From positions 1-42,779 of the forward strand of contig NZ_QKAP01000149.1 in assembly GCF_003247215.1 (NCBI RefSeq): a stretch of 42,779 nucleotides of DNA, written 5' to 3'. Both the position numbers and the translations under genes were made by a program. The number at the start of each line of letters is the position of its first letter. Position 1 is the first letter of the stretch. Below the pieces are notes generated by a model. It had not been told where the DNA came from and made no database searches. It saw only the letters and a list, made by a program, of their open reading frames with translations. This stretch comes from Malonomonas rubra (GTDB lineage Bacteria > Desulfobacterota > Desulfuromonadia > Desulfuromonadales > Geopsychrobacteraceae). Shown here piece after piece: positions 7,847 to 15,842 of this stretch.

Positions 7847-8789
7847 GCCAGAACCTCTCGCGCCTAGTTCGCAGCAAATAGAGGAAGAAAAGTCCGCCGA
7901 GAAGGGCGGTGATTATCCCCACCGGAAGCTCAGCGCCGCCGGGGATAATCGAGCGGGCTGCCGCATCGGCCAGAACGAGCAATAGCGCACCTAACAGGGT
8001 CGAGAAGAACAGGTTCTGACGCATATCGCTGCCGAACAGGCTGCGCGAAATATGCGGTACGATCAGGCCGACGAAGCCGATGATGCCGGTGTTGCTGACA
8101 GCTACAGCGACAAGGGCAGTGGCGACGATAAAGGAGACAGTGCGTAGCCGGTCGACGTTGATGCCGAGGCTCTGCGCAGAGTGCTCGTCGAACGCCAGCA
8201 GGTTGAGCTGTAGGGCTTTGCCGATAAACAGGATGTAGGTGACCAGCAGTACCAGCGCGCAGAACAGCAGCTTGCCCCAGTCGACGACGAAGAAGCCGCC
8301 CATCAACCAGAAAACGATCGAGGAGAGGGAGTCCTCGAAGAAATATTTGGCAAAGCTGATCACCGCCGAGGCGACGACATTTATTACCACCCCGGCGAGA
8401 ATCATGGTTACCGGATTGATGATGCCGTTGGTCTTCGATAGGCGGTAGACGCTTAGAAGGCCAACCAGGCCAGTGGTGAGGGCGATCACCGGCACCAGCG
8501 GCAGCGGCAACCCTAAGGCGATTGCCAGCACCGCGCCGAGTGCCGAAGAACTGGCCGCGCCGGTGGTGAAACTATCGGCCAAGGGGTTTTTCAGGGTCAG
8601 CTGGTAGATGCTTCCCGAGAGGCCGAGCATGGCCCCGATCACGGCGGAGAAGAGCACCCTTGGTAAGCGCAGGCCGAGTAGGATGTCGCGTTCGACCGGT
8701 GAGGCGTTGAGCGGGTTGATCGCTGTTGAGCCGATCAGACAGGAGGCGGCCAACGCCAGTAGAAATATGGTGAACAGCAGTTTTTTCAA
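7839..8789 (-). CDS. FecCD-family ABC permease (BtuC-like)
   Basis: A 316-residue integral membrane protein with about ten hydrophobic helices. Signatures of the BtuC/FecCD family are present: RLPRVLFSAVIGAMLGLSG near the N-terminus, NPLADSFTTGAASSSALGA, and GIIGFVGLIVPHISR (the L-loop that contacts the ATPase). It translocates corrinoid, heme or siderophore-type ligands; the riboswitch upstream points to corrinoids. Its start overlaps the stop of the ABC-2 permease gene by 4 bases (ATGA). Confidence 0.92.
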   Translation of the reverse strand: MKKLLFTIFLLALAASCLIGSTAINPLNASPVERDILLGLRLPRVLFSAVIGAMLGLSGSIYQLTLKNPLADSFTTGAASSSALGAVLAIALGLPLPLVPVIALTTGLVGLLSVYRLSKTNGIINPVTMILAGVVINVVASAVISFAKYFFEDSLSSIVFWLMGGFFVVDWGKLLFCALVLLVTYILFIGKALQLNLLAFDEHSAQSLGINVDRLRTVSFIVATALVAVAVSNTGIIGFVGLIVPHISRSLFGSDMRQNLFFSTLLGALLLVLADAAARSIIPGGAELPVGIITALLGGLFFLYLLRTRRERFWHG

Positions 8790-9529
8790 ATTTCCACCTT
8801 CGTTACAATCCGTTTGGCAATCATGAATAGAATGCCCAGAATTAACAACAGCACGGCGAACAGCCAGTAGTTCACTTCTGCACCCGGCGTTAACGTTGCC
8901 CGGATCAATTGCGTGCTGTAGGTCAGCGGAAAAATGCTAGCGACTACGCGGATTGCCAGCGGCATTTTCTCGACCGGAAAGAAGGTGCCCGATAAAAACA
9001 TCATTGGTGTGATCAGAAAAGCGTTGATGGTCGCCTGGTCGGCGTGGTTCTTGACAATCATCGCCGCGATGAAGCCGAATAGGGCGAAGATCGTCAGGTG
9101 TAGTAAAAGAGATAGCAGGAACAGCGGTCCGAAGTTCAAACTGACGCCCGTCAGCAGTGAGTAAAGGCCGATAATCAGTACCGGGATAAAGCCTTTGGTG
9201 ATGCCGTAGCAAGTTTCGCCGAGGATGATCTCCCAGCGCTTGATCGGTGCCAGCAGGTACTCCTCGAACACTTTGAAGTAGAAGCGGGAGATGTTGATCT
9301 CGGTAGCTATGCCGTAGGCCTGATTCATGCTGGTCATAGTAAGAAGGCCGGGGAGCAGAAAAGAGAGGTAGTCGCTGCCTGCGACCTGGACACTACGGCC
9401 GACACCGTAACCGAATGCGAGCAGGAACAGGGCAGGGGAAACAGCCGAAGCCAACATTGTCTTGAGCAACTTGTGACGCAGGATCAGAACCTCGCGCAGG
9501 TAGATGCCGCGAACACCATGCAGCATCAC
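8786..9529 (-). CDS. ABC-2 type transporter permease (DrrB/NodJ family)
   Basis: The 247-residue protein has six predicted transmembrane helices and the family motif YLLAPIKRWEIILGETCYGITKG, followed by FLSGTFFPVEKMP and FPLTYSTQLIRA, all typical of ABC-2 exporters. It overlaps its ATPase by 4 bases upstream and the BtuC-like permease by 4 bases downstream. ABC-2 systems usually export drugs, polysaccharide or hydrophobic molecules. Its position inside a cobalamin-riboswitch operon implies a role tied to corrin metabolism, such as moving a precursor or tetrapyrrole, but this is inference only. Confidence 0.88.
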   Translation of the reverse strand: MMLHGVRGIYLREVLILRHKLLKTMLASAVSPALFLLAFGYGVGRSVQVAGSDYLSFLLPGLLTMTSMNQAYGIATEINISRFYFKVFEEYLLAPIKRWEIILGETCYGITKGFIPVLIIGLYSLLTGVSLNFGPLFLLSLLLHLTIFALFGFIAAMIVKNHADQATINAFLITPMMFLSGTFFPVEKMPLAIRVVASIFPLTYSTQLIRATLTPGAEVNYWLFAVLLLILGILFMIAKRIVTKVEI

Positions 9530-10431
9530 GGTTCGATCCTCTTGCCGGTTAGCTTCAGGAAAACATCTTCCAAGGTGGTCTCACGGATGCGAACTGAGGT
9601 GTCGAGCTGTTCAAGGCGCTGCAGGGCCGCTGGGCGTGTTTGGAAAAATTCGTTCTGAATTTCCTCTTCATTGTAAATGTCGAGCACATAGTTGCCGACC
9701 GCCGCCTTCAGTTGTTCTGGCGTGCCGCCGGTGACGAGCTTGGCCTGATCGATGATTAACACCCGGTCAGCAAGTGTATCCGCTTCCTCGATGTAATGGG
9801 TAGTGAGAAAGACCGTGCAATTCTGCTCCTGGTTAATGCGGCGCAAGAAGGCCCACATTTTTCGGCGGCTGTGCGGGTCGAGGCCGACAGTCGGTTCGTC
9901 GAGAAACAGGACCTCCGGGTGGTGGAGCAGGGCACGGGCGATCACCAGTTTACGCTTCATGCCGCCGGATAGTTTACCAGCCTGAATGTCTCGTTTGGCG
10001 GTTAGATCAGCAAAGTTGAGGCAGGTGGCAATCCGCTCTTGCAACTGTTTGCCGCGCATGCCGAACAGGCGGCCATGGATCAACAGGTTTTCAGCCGCGG
10101 TCAACTCAGGATCAAGGTTGTTGTGCTGTGGTACTACACCGATCAGCTGTTTTACGGTAAGACGCTTTGGGTCGAACAACTCGCCATGGTAAAGCACCTT
10201 GCCGTTGTCTGGCTTAAGTAGGCCGGTCAGCATGTTGATGGTGGTGGTTTTGCCGGCGCCGTTCGGTCCAAGAAAAGCGAACAACTCGCCGCGGCCGACC
10301 CGGAAGTCGATCCGGTCAACCGCGACGGTTTTTCCGAAAGAGCGGCTGAGGCCCACTACTTCGATCTCGCAGGGGCGCTCGTTGCAGCTTGTGACCTCAG
10401 CGCAGCTCAATCCCGGCCTCCGTGGCGGCAT
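9526..10431 (-). CDS. ABC-2 exporter ATPase (DrrA/NodI/CcmA type)
   Basis: The 301-residue ATPase has Walker A GPNGAGKTT, Q-loop VVPQHNN, signature KLSGGMKRKL, Walker B VLFLDEPTVGLDP and H-loop TTHYIEEAD. The C-terminal extension of about 80 residues ends in TTLEDVFLKLTGKRI, a hallmark of DrrA/NodI-type exporters. The first about 20 residues (MPPRRPGLSCAEVTSC) overlap cbiK by 35 bases and look non-conserved, so a start near 10380 is possible. It forms a transporter with the next gene, which has a 4-base overlap. Confidence 0.88.
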   Translation of the reverse strand: MPPRRPGLSCAEVTSCNERPCEIEVVGLSRSFGKTVAVDRIDFRVGRGELFAFLGPNGAGKTTTINMLTGLLKPDNGKVLYHGELFDPKRLTVKQLIGVVPQHNNLDPELTAAENLLIHGRLFGMRGKQLQERIATCLNFADLTAKRDIQAGKLSGGMKRKLVIARALLHHPEVLFLDEPTVGLDPHSRRKMWAFLRRINQEQNCTVFLTTHYIEEADTLADRVLIIDQAKLVTGGTPEQLKAAVGNYVLDIYNEEEIQNEFFQTRPAALQRLEQLDTSVRIRETTLEDVFLKLTGKRIEP

Positions 10432-11389
10432 CCTGCAGGTGATTAATGAACATTCGACGCACTGCCGGGTTGTCTCCTAGCCCTTCTAGGACGGGGGTGA
10501 TCTGATAGCCCTTTGCCAGCAACCGAGTTTTCCAGGAATCCTCTTCATTACCAGCCATGTCGTTGGTTGCGTGATCGCCGGCGACTACCATCAGTGGCTT
10601 GAGCAGCAGTTTTTTATTATTGCCATTTTTCAGCTTCTCGATAGCCTCGTCAAAGCTGGGATGTCCCTCGACCAGGCCGACCACTGTTTTGACCTGAGGG
10701 TAGCGCTTGTTCATCTCCAGCTCAAATTCATAATAGAGGGCGGTGGAGAGCAGTTTGTTGCCGTGCCCCATATAGACCAGCGTTGCTTTCTGTTTCTCAG
10801 TTGCCTTGGCATCGTTTCCTAGTGCCTGGGCCAGTTCTTCAATATCTTGAGGGTAGGGGAAGCGCGGGCCCCAACTGCCCATCAGCGGGCGGCCAAGAGC
10901 AATCTTGTCGAAGGGTTGCCAACTTTTTCTGAAGGTTTTGATCGAGCGCAGCCCCTCGACATAAGCTTCGACATCCAGATATTCCTCGCCGTGGGTCAGG
11001 TGGGTCGGCTGGACGACGATGGTCTTATAACCTTGGTTCTGCAAGTCGGCCATGGCACCGAGGACGTTTTTGACGTTGTAAAAATAGTCTGGCACTTCGG
11101 GGTGGGCGTTGCGGTACTCTTGATCATCAGCCCGGCTGTGCCATTTCTTGCGAATGATGTTGGAGGTGAAGGCCATTTGTACCGGGGTGTGCGGGTAGGT
11201 TGATTCAATGTCGCGGACAATTGATTGCAGCGAGTTGACTGCGCTCGGATAGGTGGTCCCGAAGGCAGCCACTACGATGGCGGTTTTTTCGGTTTTGTTA
11301 TTATCGGATTGCATCGCCAAACTTCCTCCGCTCAGTAGCAGACTGATCAGGGCTAACGATAACAGGGTTTTCAGGGTGCGGTGCAACAT
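10397..11389 (-). CDS. cbiK: Sirohydrochlorin cobaltochelatase CbiK with a signal peptide
   Basis: The 330-residue protein inserts cobalt into sirohydrochlorin, the entry step of the anaerobic cobalamin route. Family markers are AIVVAAFGTTYPSA, VVQPTHLTHGEEY, and the metal-binding or catalytic histidines in YMGHGNK (His-209) and VEGHPSFD (His-243). Unlike cytoplasmic CbiK it carries a clear N-terminal signal peptide (LHRTLKTLLSLALISLLLS), as described for the periplasmic CbiK of Desulfovibrio. I chose the ATG at 11389 because AGGAAGAG lies just upstream and the signal peptide begins there. It is the first gene of the riboswitch operon. A periplasmic chelatase might instead handle heme or iron, so the physiological metal is not certain. 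Confidence 0.88.
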   Translation of the reverse strand: MLHRTLKTLLSLALISLLLSGGSLAMQSDNNKTEKTAIVVAAFGTTYPSAVNSLQSIVRDIESTYPHTPVQMAFTSNIIRKKWHSRADDQEYRNAHPEVPDYFYNVKNVLGAMADLQNQGYKTIVVQPTHLTHGEEYLDVEAYVEGLRSIKTFRKSWQPFDKIALGRPLMGSWGPRFPYPQDIEELAQALGNDAKATEKQKATLVYMGHGNKLLSTALYYEFELEMNKRYPQVKTVVGLVEGHPSFDEAIEKLKNGNNKKLLLKPLMVVAGDHATNDMAGNEEDSWKTRLLAKGYQITPVLEGLGDNPAVRRMFINHLQDAATEAGIELR

Positions 11390-11410
11390 TTTCGTCTCTT
11401 CCTCGTGGTC

Positions 11411-11443
11411 CGAAAAAGGCCTCTGGCGATTACACCGATGGCC
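11411..11443 (-). terminator. Possible terminator in the expression platform of the second riboswitch
   Basis: On the minus strand GGCC (11443-11440) pairs with GGCC (11421-11418), with a second GGU/GCC helix inside, followed by TTTTTC. An adjacent CTGGG/CCCAG hairpin lies just upstream. The stem is imperfect, so this is a weaker call than the first terminator. Confidence 0.45.
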
Positions 11444-11454
11444 TGGGCACACCC

Positions 11455-11665
11455 AGCCCCTCCGACTGTTTTTGCCATCTACGGCTGTTTAGGTTCTCAG
11501 GCAGGCCTTCTGGCTTCGGGATCGGCCCGAACCTTTTTTCCTTCCGACCAGATTTTGTCCTTTCGGAGCATCCGGCAGTGGGTATTGCATCGAAAAATTC
11601 AGTTTCCCGTTACAGCTACGGGTCCGCGGGAGCTTTGCACTTCACTTTCCTTACATCTGATACCG
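11455..11665 (-). promoter_or_regulatory. Cobalamin riboswitch, second (gene-proximal) copy
   Basis: The minus strand carries the B12 box GCCAGAAGGCCTGCC (complement of 11500-11514). Upstream in the RNA is the conserved core GTGCAAAGCTCCCGCGGAC followed by CCGTAGCTGTAAC, as in Rfam cobalamin riboswitches. It lies between the first riboswitch's terminator and cbiK. Adenosylcobalamin or a related corrinoid is the expected ligand, lowering expression of the downstream operon. Confidence 0.92.
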
Positions 11666-11668
11666 CAC

Positions 11669-11713
11669 AAAAAAAGAAGCCTGTCGCGAAAAACAATTTC
11701 GACAACAGGCTTC
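11669..11713 (-). terminator. Intrinsic terminator between the two riboswitches
   Basis: On the minus strand GAAGCCTGTTGTCG pairs with CGCGACAGGCTTC (complement of 11676-11713), followed immediately by TTTTTTT. It is placed as the off-state terminator of the first riboswitch. Confidence 0.88.
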
Positions 11714-11769
11714 ATCCGTTTTTTGAAGCGTAGGTTCTTCCAGCCTCCCAATATCCCGGGGAGTGATCG

Positions 11770-11937
11770 CTGGGCTACTGGTCTCGGCAGGTCTTCTGGC
11801 TCGCGAATCGTCCTTAGGGCCGCCTTCCCGACAGCTGTTTGTCAGTGGCTTTCTGGCCCGTTGTCCTCGCTCACAGCGGCGGGTCCGCGGGGGACTTACA
11901 CCCCTCTTCCCTTGGCCGGACTTTCGATCATTTTCGT
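11770..11937 (-). promoter_or_regulatory. Cobalamin riboswitch, first (promoter-proximal) copy
   Basis: The minus strand contains the B12 box GCCAGAAGACCTGCC (complement of 11786-11800) and, upstream in the RNA, AAGGGAAGAGGGGTGTAAGT and then CGCGGACCCGCCGCTGTGAG, matching the conserved core of cobalamin riboswitches. It begins only a few bases after a sigma70-type promoter and is followed by a strong terminator. A complete second aptamer then follows. Confidence 0.94.
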
Positions 11938-11943
11938 GAGATC

Positions 11944-11972
11944 GTTATACAGGCAGTCTCAGCCGGAGTCAA
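11944..11972 (-). promoter_or_regulatory. Sigma70-type promoter of the cobalamin operon
   Basis: TTGACT (11972-11967) and TATAAC (11949-11944) are separated by 17 bases, each matching consensus at 5 of 6 positions. The -35 element abuts the stop codon of the upstream OmpA-type gene (11974). The transcript would start near 11937, just before the first aptamer. Confidence 0.8.
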
Positions 11973-11973
11973 G

Positions 11974-12897
11974 CTATTCGCTGGTCTTTTCTTGGTAAGG
12001 GACCAGCAGAATCTGGATGCGGCGGTTCTGCGCGCGGCTATCTTCGTCTTCGTTGCTGGTGACCGGCCGGTATTCGCTGTATCCGGCTGCCCCCAGGCGC
12101 TCGCCTGGCAGTCCAACCTTGTCCTGCAGAAAGTGGACGACACTGTTTGCCCGAGCGGTTGAGAGCTCCCAGTTGGTTGGGAACTTGTCGATCAGGCGAC
12201 TACTGATGCCAACGTTGTCGGTGTGGCCTTCAATCAAAAGAGCTTTGTCCGGGAATTTGTTCAGCACATCGCCGAGACTTTGCAGAACTTTCTGCCCCTC
12301 TTTTTTGATTTCGGTCTTGCCCGAGTCGAAGAGGATCTTGTTTTGCATGTTGACCGACAGCTGCCCTTCTAGGTTGGATATGGTCAATTCGCCCCGTTTG
12401 ATCTCTTGTTCCAAGGCACTGACCAGCTGATCGTAGGTGTTTTTGACCTTCGCCAGTCTTGCCTCTTTAGCAATCCGCTCTTTTTCTACCTCTTGCTTGA
12501 GTTCATCAATTGTCGCCTGACGTTCTTCGATGGTCGCCAGCAGGTTGTCGTTGGTCTGTTGCATATCTCTCAACTGGTCCTGTAGGGCATTGATCTGCTG
12601 CTGGTGGCGGCTGATGTCTCCCTCTTTACGTTCCTGCTCGGCGTTGGCGGCCAGCAGGTTGCGTTGCAGTTTCGAATTCTGCTGCAGCACTTCGACAAGG
12701 CGCGCGTTCAACTTCGACAGTTCATCCTCCAGATCACTCTTCTCCTGACGTAGCATATCCAGATTGCTGTTGAGTTGGGCCACATCTTTAGTTAACTGGT
12801 CGGCTTCGATAACCTTTTGCTCATAGGTGTTTTTACCGACGCAGGCACCGAGCAGCAGTGACAGGCAGAGCATCGCTGGCAGAAAAAATCTTTTCAT
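11974..12897 (-). CDS. OmpA-family lipoprotein with long coiled coil
   Basis: A 307-residue lipoprotein with signal peptide and lipobox LLGAC. A long heptad-rich coiled coil (about residues 25-180, with many Gln, Glu, Leu and Lys) is followed by a C-terminal OmpA domain (about 190-300: ILFDSGKTEIKKEGQKVL, IEGHTDNVGISSRL, NRRIQILL). It would sit in the outer membrane and grip peptidoglycan with a periplasmic rod as spacer. The ATG at 12897 has AGGAGA 4 bases upstream, better than the in-frame ATG 18 bases earlier. It is divergent from nadC. Confidence 0.88.
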   Translation of the reverse strand: MKRFFLPAMLCLSLLLGACVGKNTYEQKVIEADQLTKDVAQLNSNLDMLRQEKSDLEDELSKLNARLVEVLQQNSKLQRNLLAANAEQERKEGDISRHQQQINALQDQLRDMQQTNDNLLATIEERQATIDELKQEVEKERIAKEARLAKVKNTYDQLVSALEQEIKRGELTISNLEGQLSVNMQNKILFDSGKTEIKKEGQKVLQSLGDVLNKFPDKALLIEGHTDNVGISSRLIDKFPTNWELSTARANSVVHFLQDKVGLPGERLGAAGYSEYRPVTSNEDEDSRAQNRRIQILLVPYQEKTSE

Positions 12898-13103
12898 TTC
12901 AGTCTCCTTTGTCAAGACAGAATTTCATTTGTGTCTACAAAGCCTTCATACATATCACAAGTTGTGGAAATGTAAAGGGGATTTCCGCAGCAAGAGCAGG
13001 TGTTTTCCGTTGCGGGGTGAGAGAACGATATGCTAAAGTTAACTTCATTTCTTATCCAATTAATTGTAATTTTCAGGACTTGCGTCCCCTTGGAGTATTC
13101 TGC

Positions 13104-13934
13104 ATGCAGTTTGAAGTCGAACGGATTGTCAGAACCGCGTTGGAAGAGGATATCGGCCTCGGAGATATCACGACTGAGGTGACGGTTGCCGAGGAAACAA
13201 TGGCGCGGGCGGAGCTGGTCGCCAAAGAAGAATTTACCCTCGCCGGCGTCGCGGTTGCCGAGGCGGTTTTCAGTGCCCTTGATCCCGAAATCAGTTTTGA
13301 AAAATTGCTTTCCGATGGGCGCAAAATACGGCGTGGTGAGGTAATCGCCTGGATCAAGGGGCAGGCTTCGGTCCTCCTGCAAGGGGAGCGGACCGCGTTG
13401 AACTTGATGCAGCGGATGAGTGGTATCGCAACCTTGACTGCACAATACGTCGAAAAGGTCGCGGGAACTGGAGCGGTGATTGTCGATACCCGGAAAACGG
13501 TTCCCGGTCTGCGGGCGCTGGATAAATATGCGGTGAGGATGGGCGGTGGCCGTAATCACCGGATCGGTCTGTTTGATGGTGTGCTGATTAAGGAGAATCA
13601 TTCGGCAGCAGCCGGTGGGATTACTGCGGCGGTTACTCGCGCCAAACAGAAATTGCCACACACCCTGAAGATTGAAGTTGAAACCCGCAGTATGGAGGAA
13701 GTGCAGGAAGCGATTGATGCCGGGGCGGATATCATCATGCTCGATAATATGAGCTTGGCTGAAATGCGCCAGGGGGTCGAACTGATCGCCGGCCGTGCGC
13801 TGGTTGAAGCCTCCGGCGGGGTGAATCTGGATACTGTACGTAATATTGCCGAGACAGGTGTTAATATTATTTCTGTTGGCGCACTGACCCATTCGGTGAA
13901 AGCGGCTGACATTTCTATGCTGTTTGACGAGTAA
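13104..13934 (+). CDS. nadC: Quinolinate phosphoribosyltransferase (NadC)
   Basis: The 276-residue enzyme converts quinolinate and PRPP to nicotinate mononucleotide in de novo NAD synthesis. Visible signatures are EEDIGLGDITTEV, GERTALNLMQRMSGIAT, DTRKTVPGLRALDKYAV, GGGRNHRIGLFDGVLIKENH and EASGGVNLDTVRNIAETGV. The frame is open further upstream, but the conserved N-terminus starts at the ATG at 13104, with GGAG upstream. It leads a plus-strand run with birA and coaX, a cofactor-metabolism grouping seen in related bacteria. Confidence 0.95.
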   Translation: MQFEVERIVRTALEEDIGLGDITTEVTVAEETMARAELVAKEEFTLAGVAVAEAVFSALDPEISFEKLLSDGRKIRRGEVIAWIKGQASVLLQGERTALNLMQRMSGIATLTAQYVEKVAGTGAVIVDTRKTVPGLRALDKYAVRMGGGRNHRIGLFDGVLIKENHSAAAGGITAAVTRAKQKLPHTLKIEVETRSMEEVQEAIDAGADIIMLDNMSLAEMRQGVELIAGRALVEASGGVNLDTVRNIAETGVNIISVGALTHSVKAADISMLFDE

Positions 13935-13961
13935 ACTTATGTATTTTTCCCAGGAGCGCTT

Positions 13962-14927
13962 TTGACCTCACGCGACAAGATTCTTAGCCTGTTTCGTAGC
14001 AACCCAGATGTTTTTGTTTCGGGTCAGGAGATCAGCCAGTCGCTGAATATCTCCCGGGCCGCAGTGTGGAAACAGGTCGAACTGTTACGCGACCAGGGCT
14101 TTGAGATCGAGGCACAACGCTCTAAAGGCTATCGACTGGTCGATGGGCCGGATTTGCTCATTGCAACTGACATTGAAGCCGGTCTGGATTGTCAGTTCAT
14201 CGGCACCTCGCTGGTTTGCCTCCCGGAGATAGATTCCACCAATGCTCGAGTTCGGCAACTGGCAGAACAGGATGCTGCCGAGGGAACGGTTGTAATTGCT
14301 GACCGACAAAGCGCCGGCAAGGGACGCCTTGGCCGGCGCTGGGAATCCCCATCAGCTGTCAATCTCTACTGTTCCATCCTGCTGCGGCCACAAATCCCGG
14401 TACAGCAGGCCCCTCAACTGACCTTTCTTTCCGCTGTCGCGGTTGCAGAAACCCTCAAACAACGCTATCAACTTTCGGTAAAAGTCAAATGGCCGAATGA
14501 CGTTCTGGTCAGTGGTAAAAAGATTGCTGGTCTGTTGAACGAGATGAACGCCGAAACCGAGCAGATACATTTCGTTATCCTTGGCATCGGCGTTAATCTG
14601 AATATGACCGCAGACCAGTTCCCTGAGGAGCTGAATTACCCGGCAACTTCGGTGTTGCTGGAAAGAGGTGAAGAGATTGACCGGGTCGCATTCATTCGCG
14701 AATTTCTGCAACGGATCGATCGCTATTATGCGGAGTTTCTGCAGGATGGTTTCGGTCCAATCCGGCGGCGCTGGGAGGCTCTGTGTGATCTGATGAACCA
14801 GCGGGTACAGATCGATCAGGGGCTGCAGGGCACCGTGGTCGGTCTCGATACCGACGGGGCGTTGCGTCTGCAGTTGGATGATGGGCGGGTGGAACGGATT
14901 ATTGCCGGCGATGTGAAGCCATTGTAA
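13962..14927 (+). CDS. birA: Bifunctional biotin-protein ligase / biotin repressor
   Basis: The 321-residue protein has an N-terminal winged helix (about 1-65, ISQSLNISRAAVWKQVELL), a central biotin ligase domain with the adenylate-binding loop GKGRLGRRW and KWPNDVLVSGKKIAGLL, and a small C-terminal domain (about 270-320). It attaches biotin to carboxylase subunits, and the helix-turn-helix suggests it also represses biotin genes. The start is TTG at 13962 with AGGAG 5 bases upstream. It lies 27 bases after nadC. Confidence 0.95.
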   Translation: MTSRDKILSLFRSNPDVFVSGQEISQSLNISRAAVWKQVELLRDQGFEIEAQRSKGYRLVDGPDLLIATDIEAGLDCQFIGTSLVCLPEIDSTNARVRQLAEQDAAEGTVVIADRQSAGKGRLGRRWESPSAVNLYCSILLRPQIPVQQAPQLTFLSAVAVAETLKQRYQLSVKVKWPNDVLVSGKKIAGLLNEMNAETEQIHFVILGIGVNLNMTADQFPEELNYPATSVLLERGEEIDRVAFIREFLQRIDRYYAEFLQDGFGPIRRRWEALCDLMNQRVQIDQGLQGTVVGLDTDGALRLQLDDGRVERIIAGDVKPL

Positions 14928-14952
14928 TCGGTGAAAGAGGGAATTGAGTAGA

Positions 14953-15720
14953 ATGCTTTTAGTTATAGATGTTGGCAACAGTAATACTGTGCTTGGAATT
15001 TATCAGGGCGTCGTGCTGAAAAAAGACTGGCGGGTCGGTACCGACAAGAACCGTACCGTTGACGAGTACGCGATGTTGATCAATAACCTGTTTAGCCTGT
15101 CCGGTTTGAGCTTTTCCGATCTGGATGATGTGATTGTTTCCTGCGTCGTGCCACCGATGCTCAATACCTTGGAGCGGCTTTGCAAGCAATATTTCAATCT
15201 CGAGGCTTATGTGGTCGGTCCCGGCATCAAGACCGGCATGCCGATCCAGTACGAGAACCCGCGCGAAGTAGGTGCGGACCGGATTGTTAACGCGGTCGCC
15301 GCTTACGAGAAGTGCAAGTGTGCGTTGATCGTCGTCGATTTCGGCACGGCCACCACCTTCGATGTGATTTCCGCCGATGGTGCCTATCAGGGGGGGGCGA
15401 TTGCTCCCGGCGTCGGCATCTCGGCAGATGCCCTGTTCGCACGGGCCAGCAAGCTGCCGCGGGTTGAGTTTGCCCGACCGCCGCAGATCATCGCCAAGAA
15501 CACCGTTAATAGCATGCAGGCTGGGATCTTCTTCGGTTATGTCGGACTGGTGGAAGGGATCGTCGGTCGGATGCAGAAAGAGTTTGACGGCAAGGCAAAG
15601 GTGATTGCCACCGGCGGCTTGGCGTCACCGATCGCCAAAGCGACCGATTCGATCGATCAGGTTGAACCCTTTTTGACCTTGGAGGGCTTGAGAATTTTAT
15701 ATCAGCGGAACAAGCAATAA
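14953..15720 (+). CDS. coaX: Type III pantothenate kinase
   Basis: The 255-residue ASKHA-fold kinase phosphorylates pantothenate, the first step of coenzyme A synthesis. Motifs are [14 protein letters not shown] (phosphate 1), [24 protein letters not shown] (phosphate 2) and [12 protein letters not shown] start at ATG 14953 because the family begins MLLVIDVGN; an upstream TTG at 14944 is also possible and better spaced from GAGGG. It follows birA by 25 bases, the classical birA-coaX pair. Confidence 0.94.
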   Translation: MLLVIDVGNSNTVLGIYQGVVLKKDWRVGTDKNRTVDEYAMLINNLFSLSGLSFSDLDDVIVSCVVPPMLNTLERLCKQYFNLEAYVVGPGIKTGMPIQYENPREVGADRIVNAVAAYEKCKCALIVVDFGTATTFDVISADGAYQGGAIAPGVGISADALFARASKLPRVEFARPPQIIAKNTVNSMQAGIFFGYVGLVEGIVGRMQKEFDGKAKVIATGGLASPIAKATDSIDQVEPFLTLEGLRILYQRNKQ

Positions 15721-15842
15721 CCGATTCCGCCGGCAACACCCGGTATTACTTTGTTTGCGACGTTGTTTAACGTTGTTCGTTTGGAGTTTCTTGCGGGAAC
15801 TCTGTTGAAGGTTCCATTCTTTATCTGGAAAAGGAGCGATTC

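Noticed and set aside
12912-13892. Long minus-strand ORF opposite nadC (326 codons)
   Set aside because: It is the antisense shadow of nadC with no domain or ribosome site.
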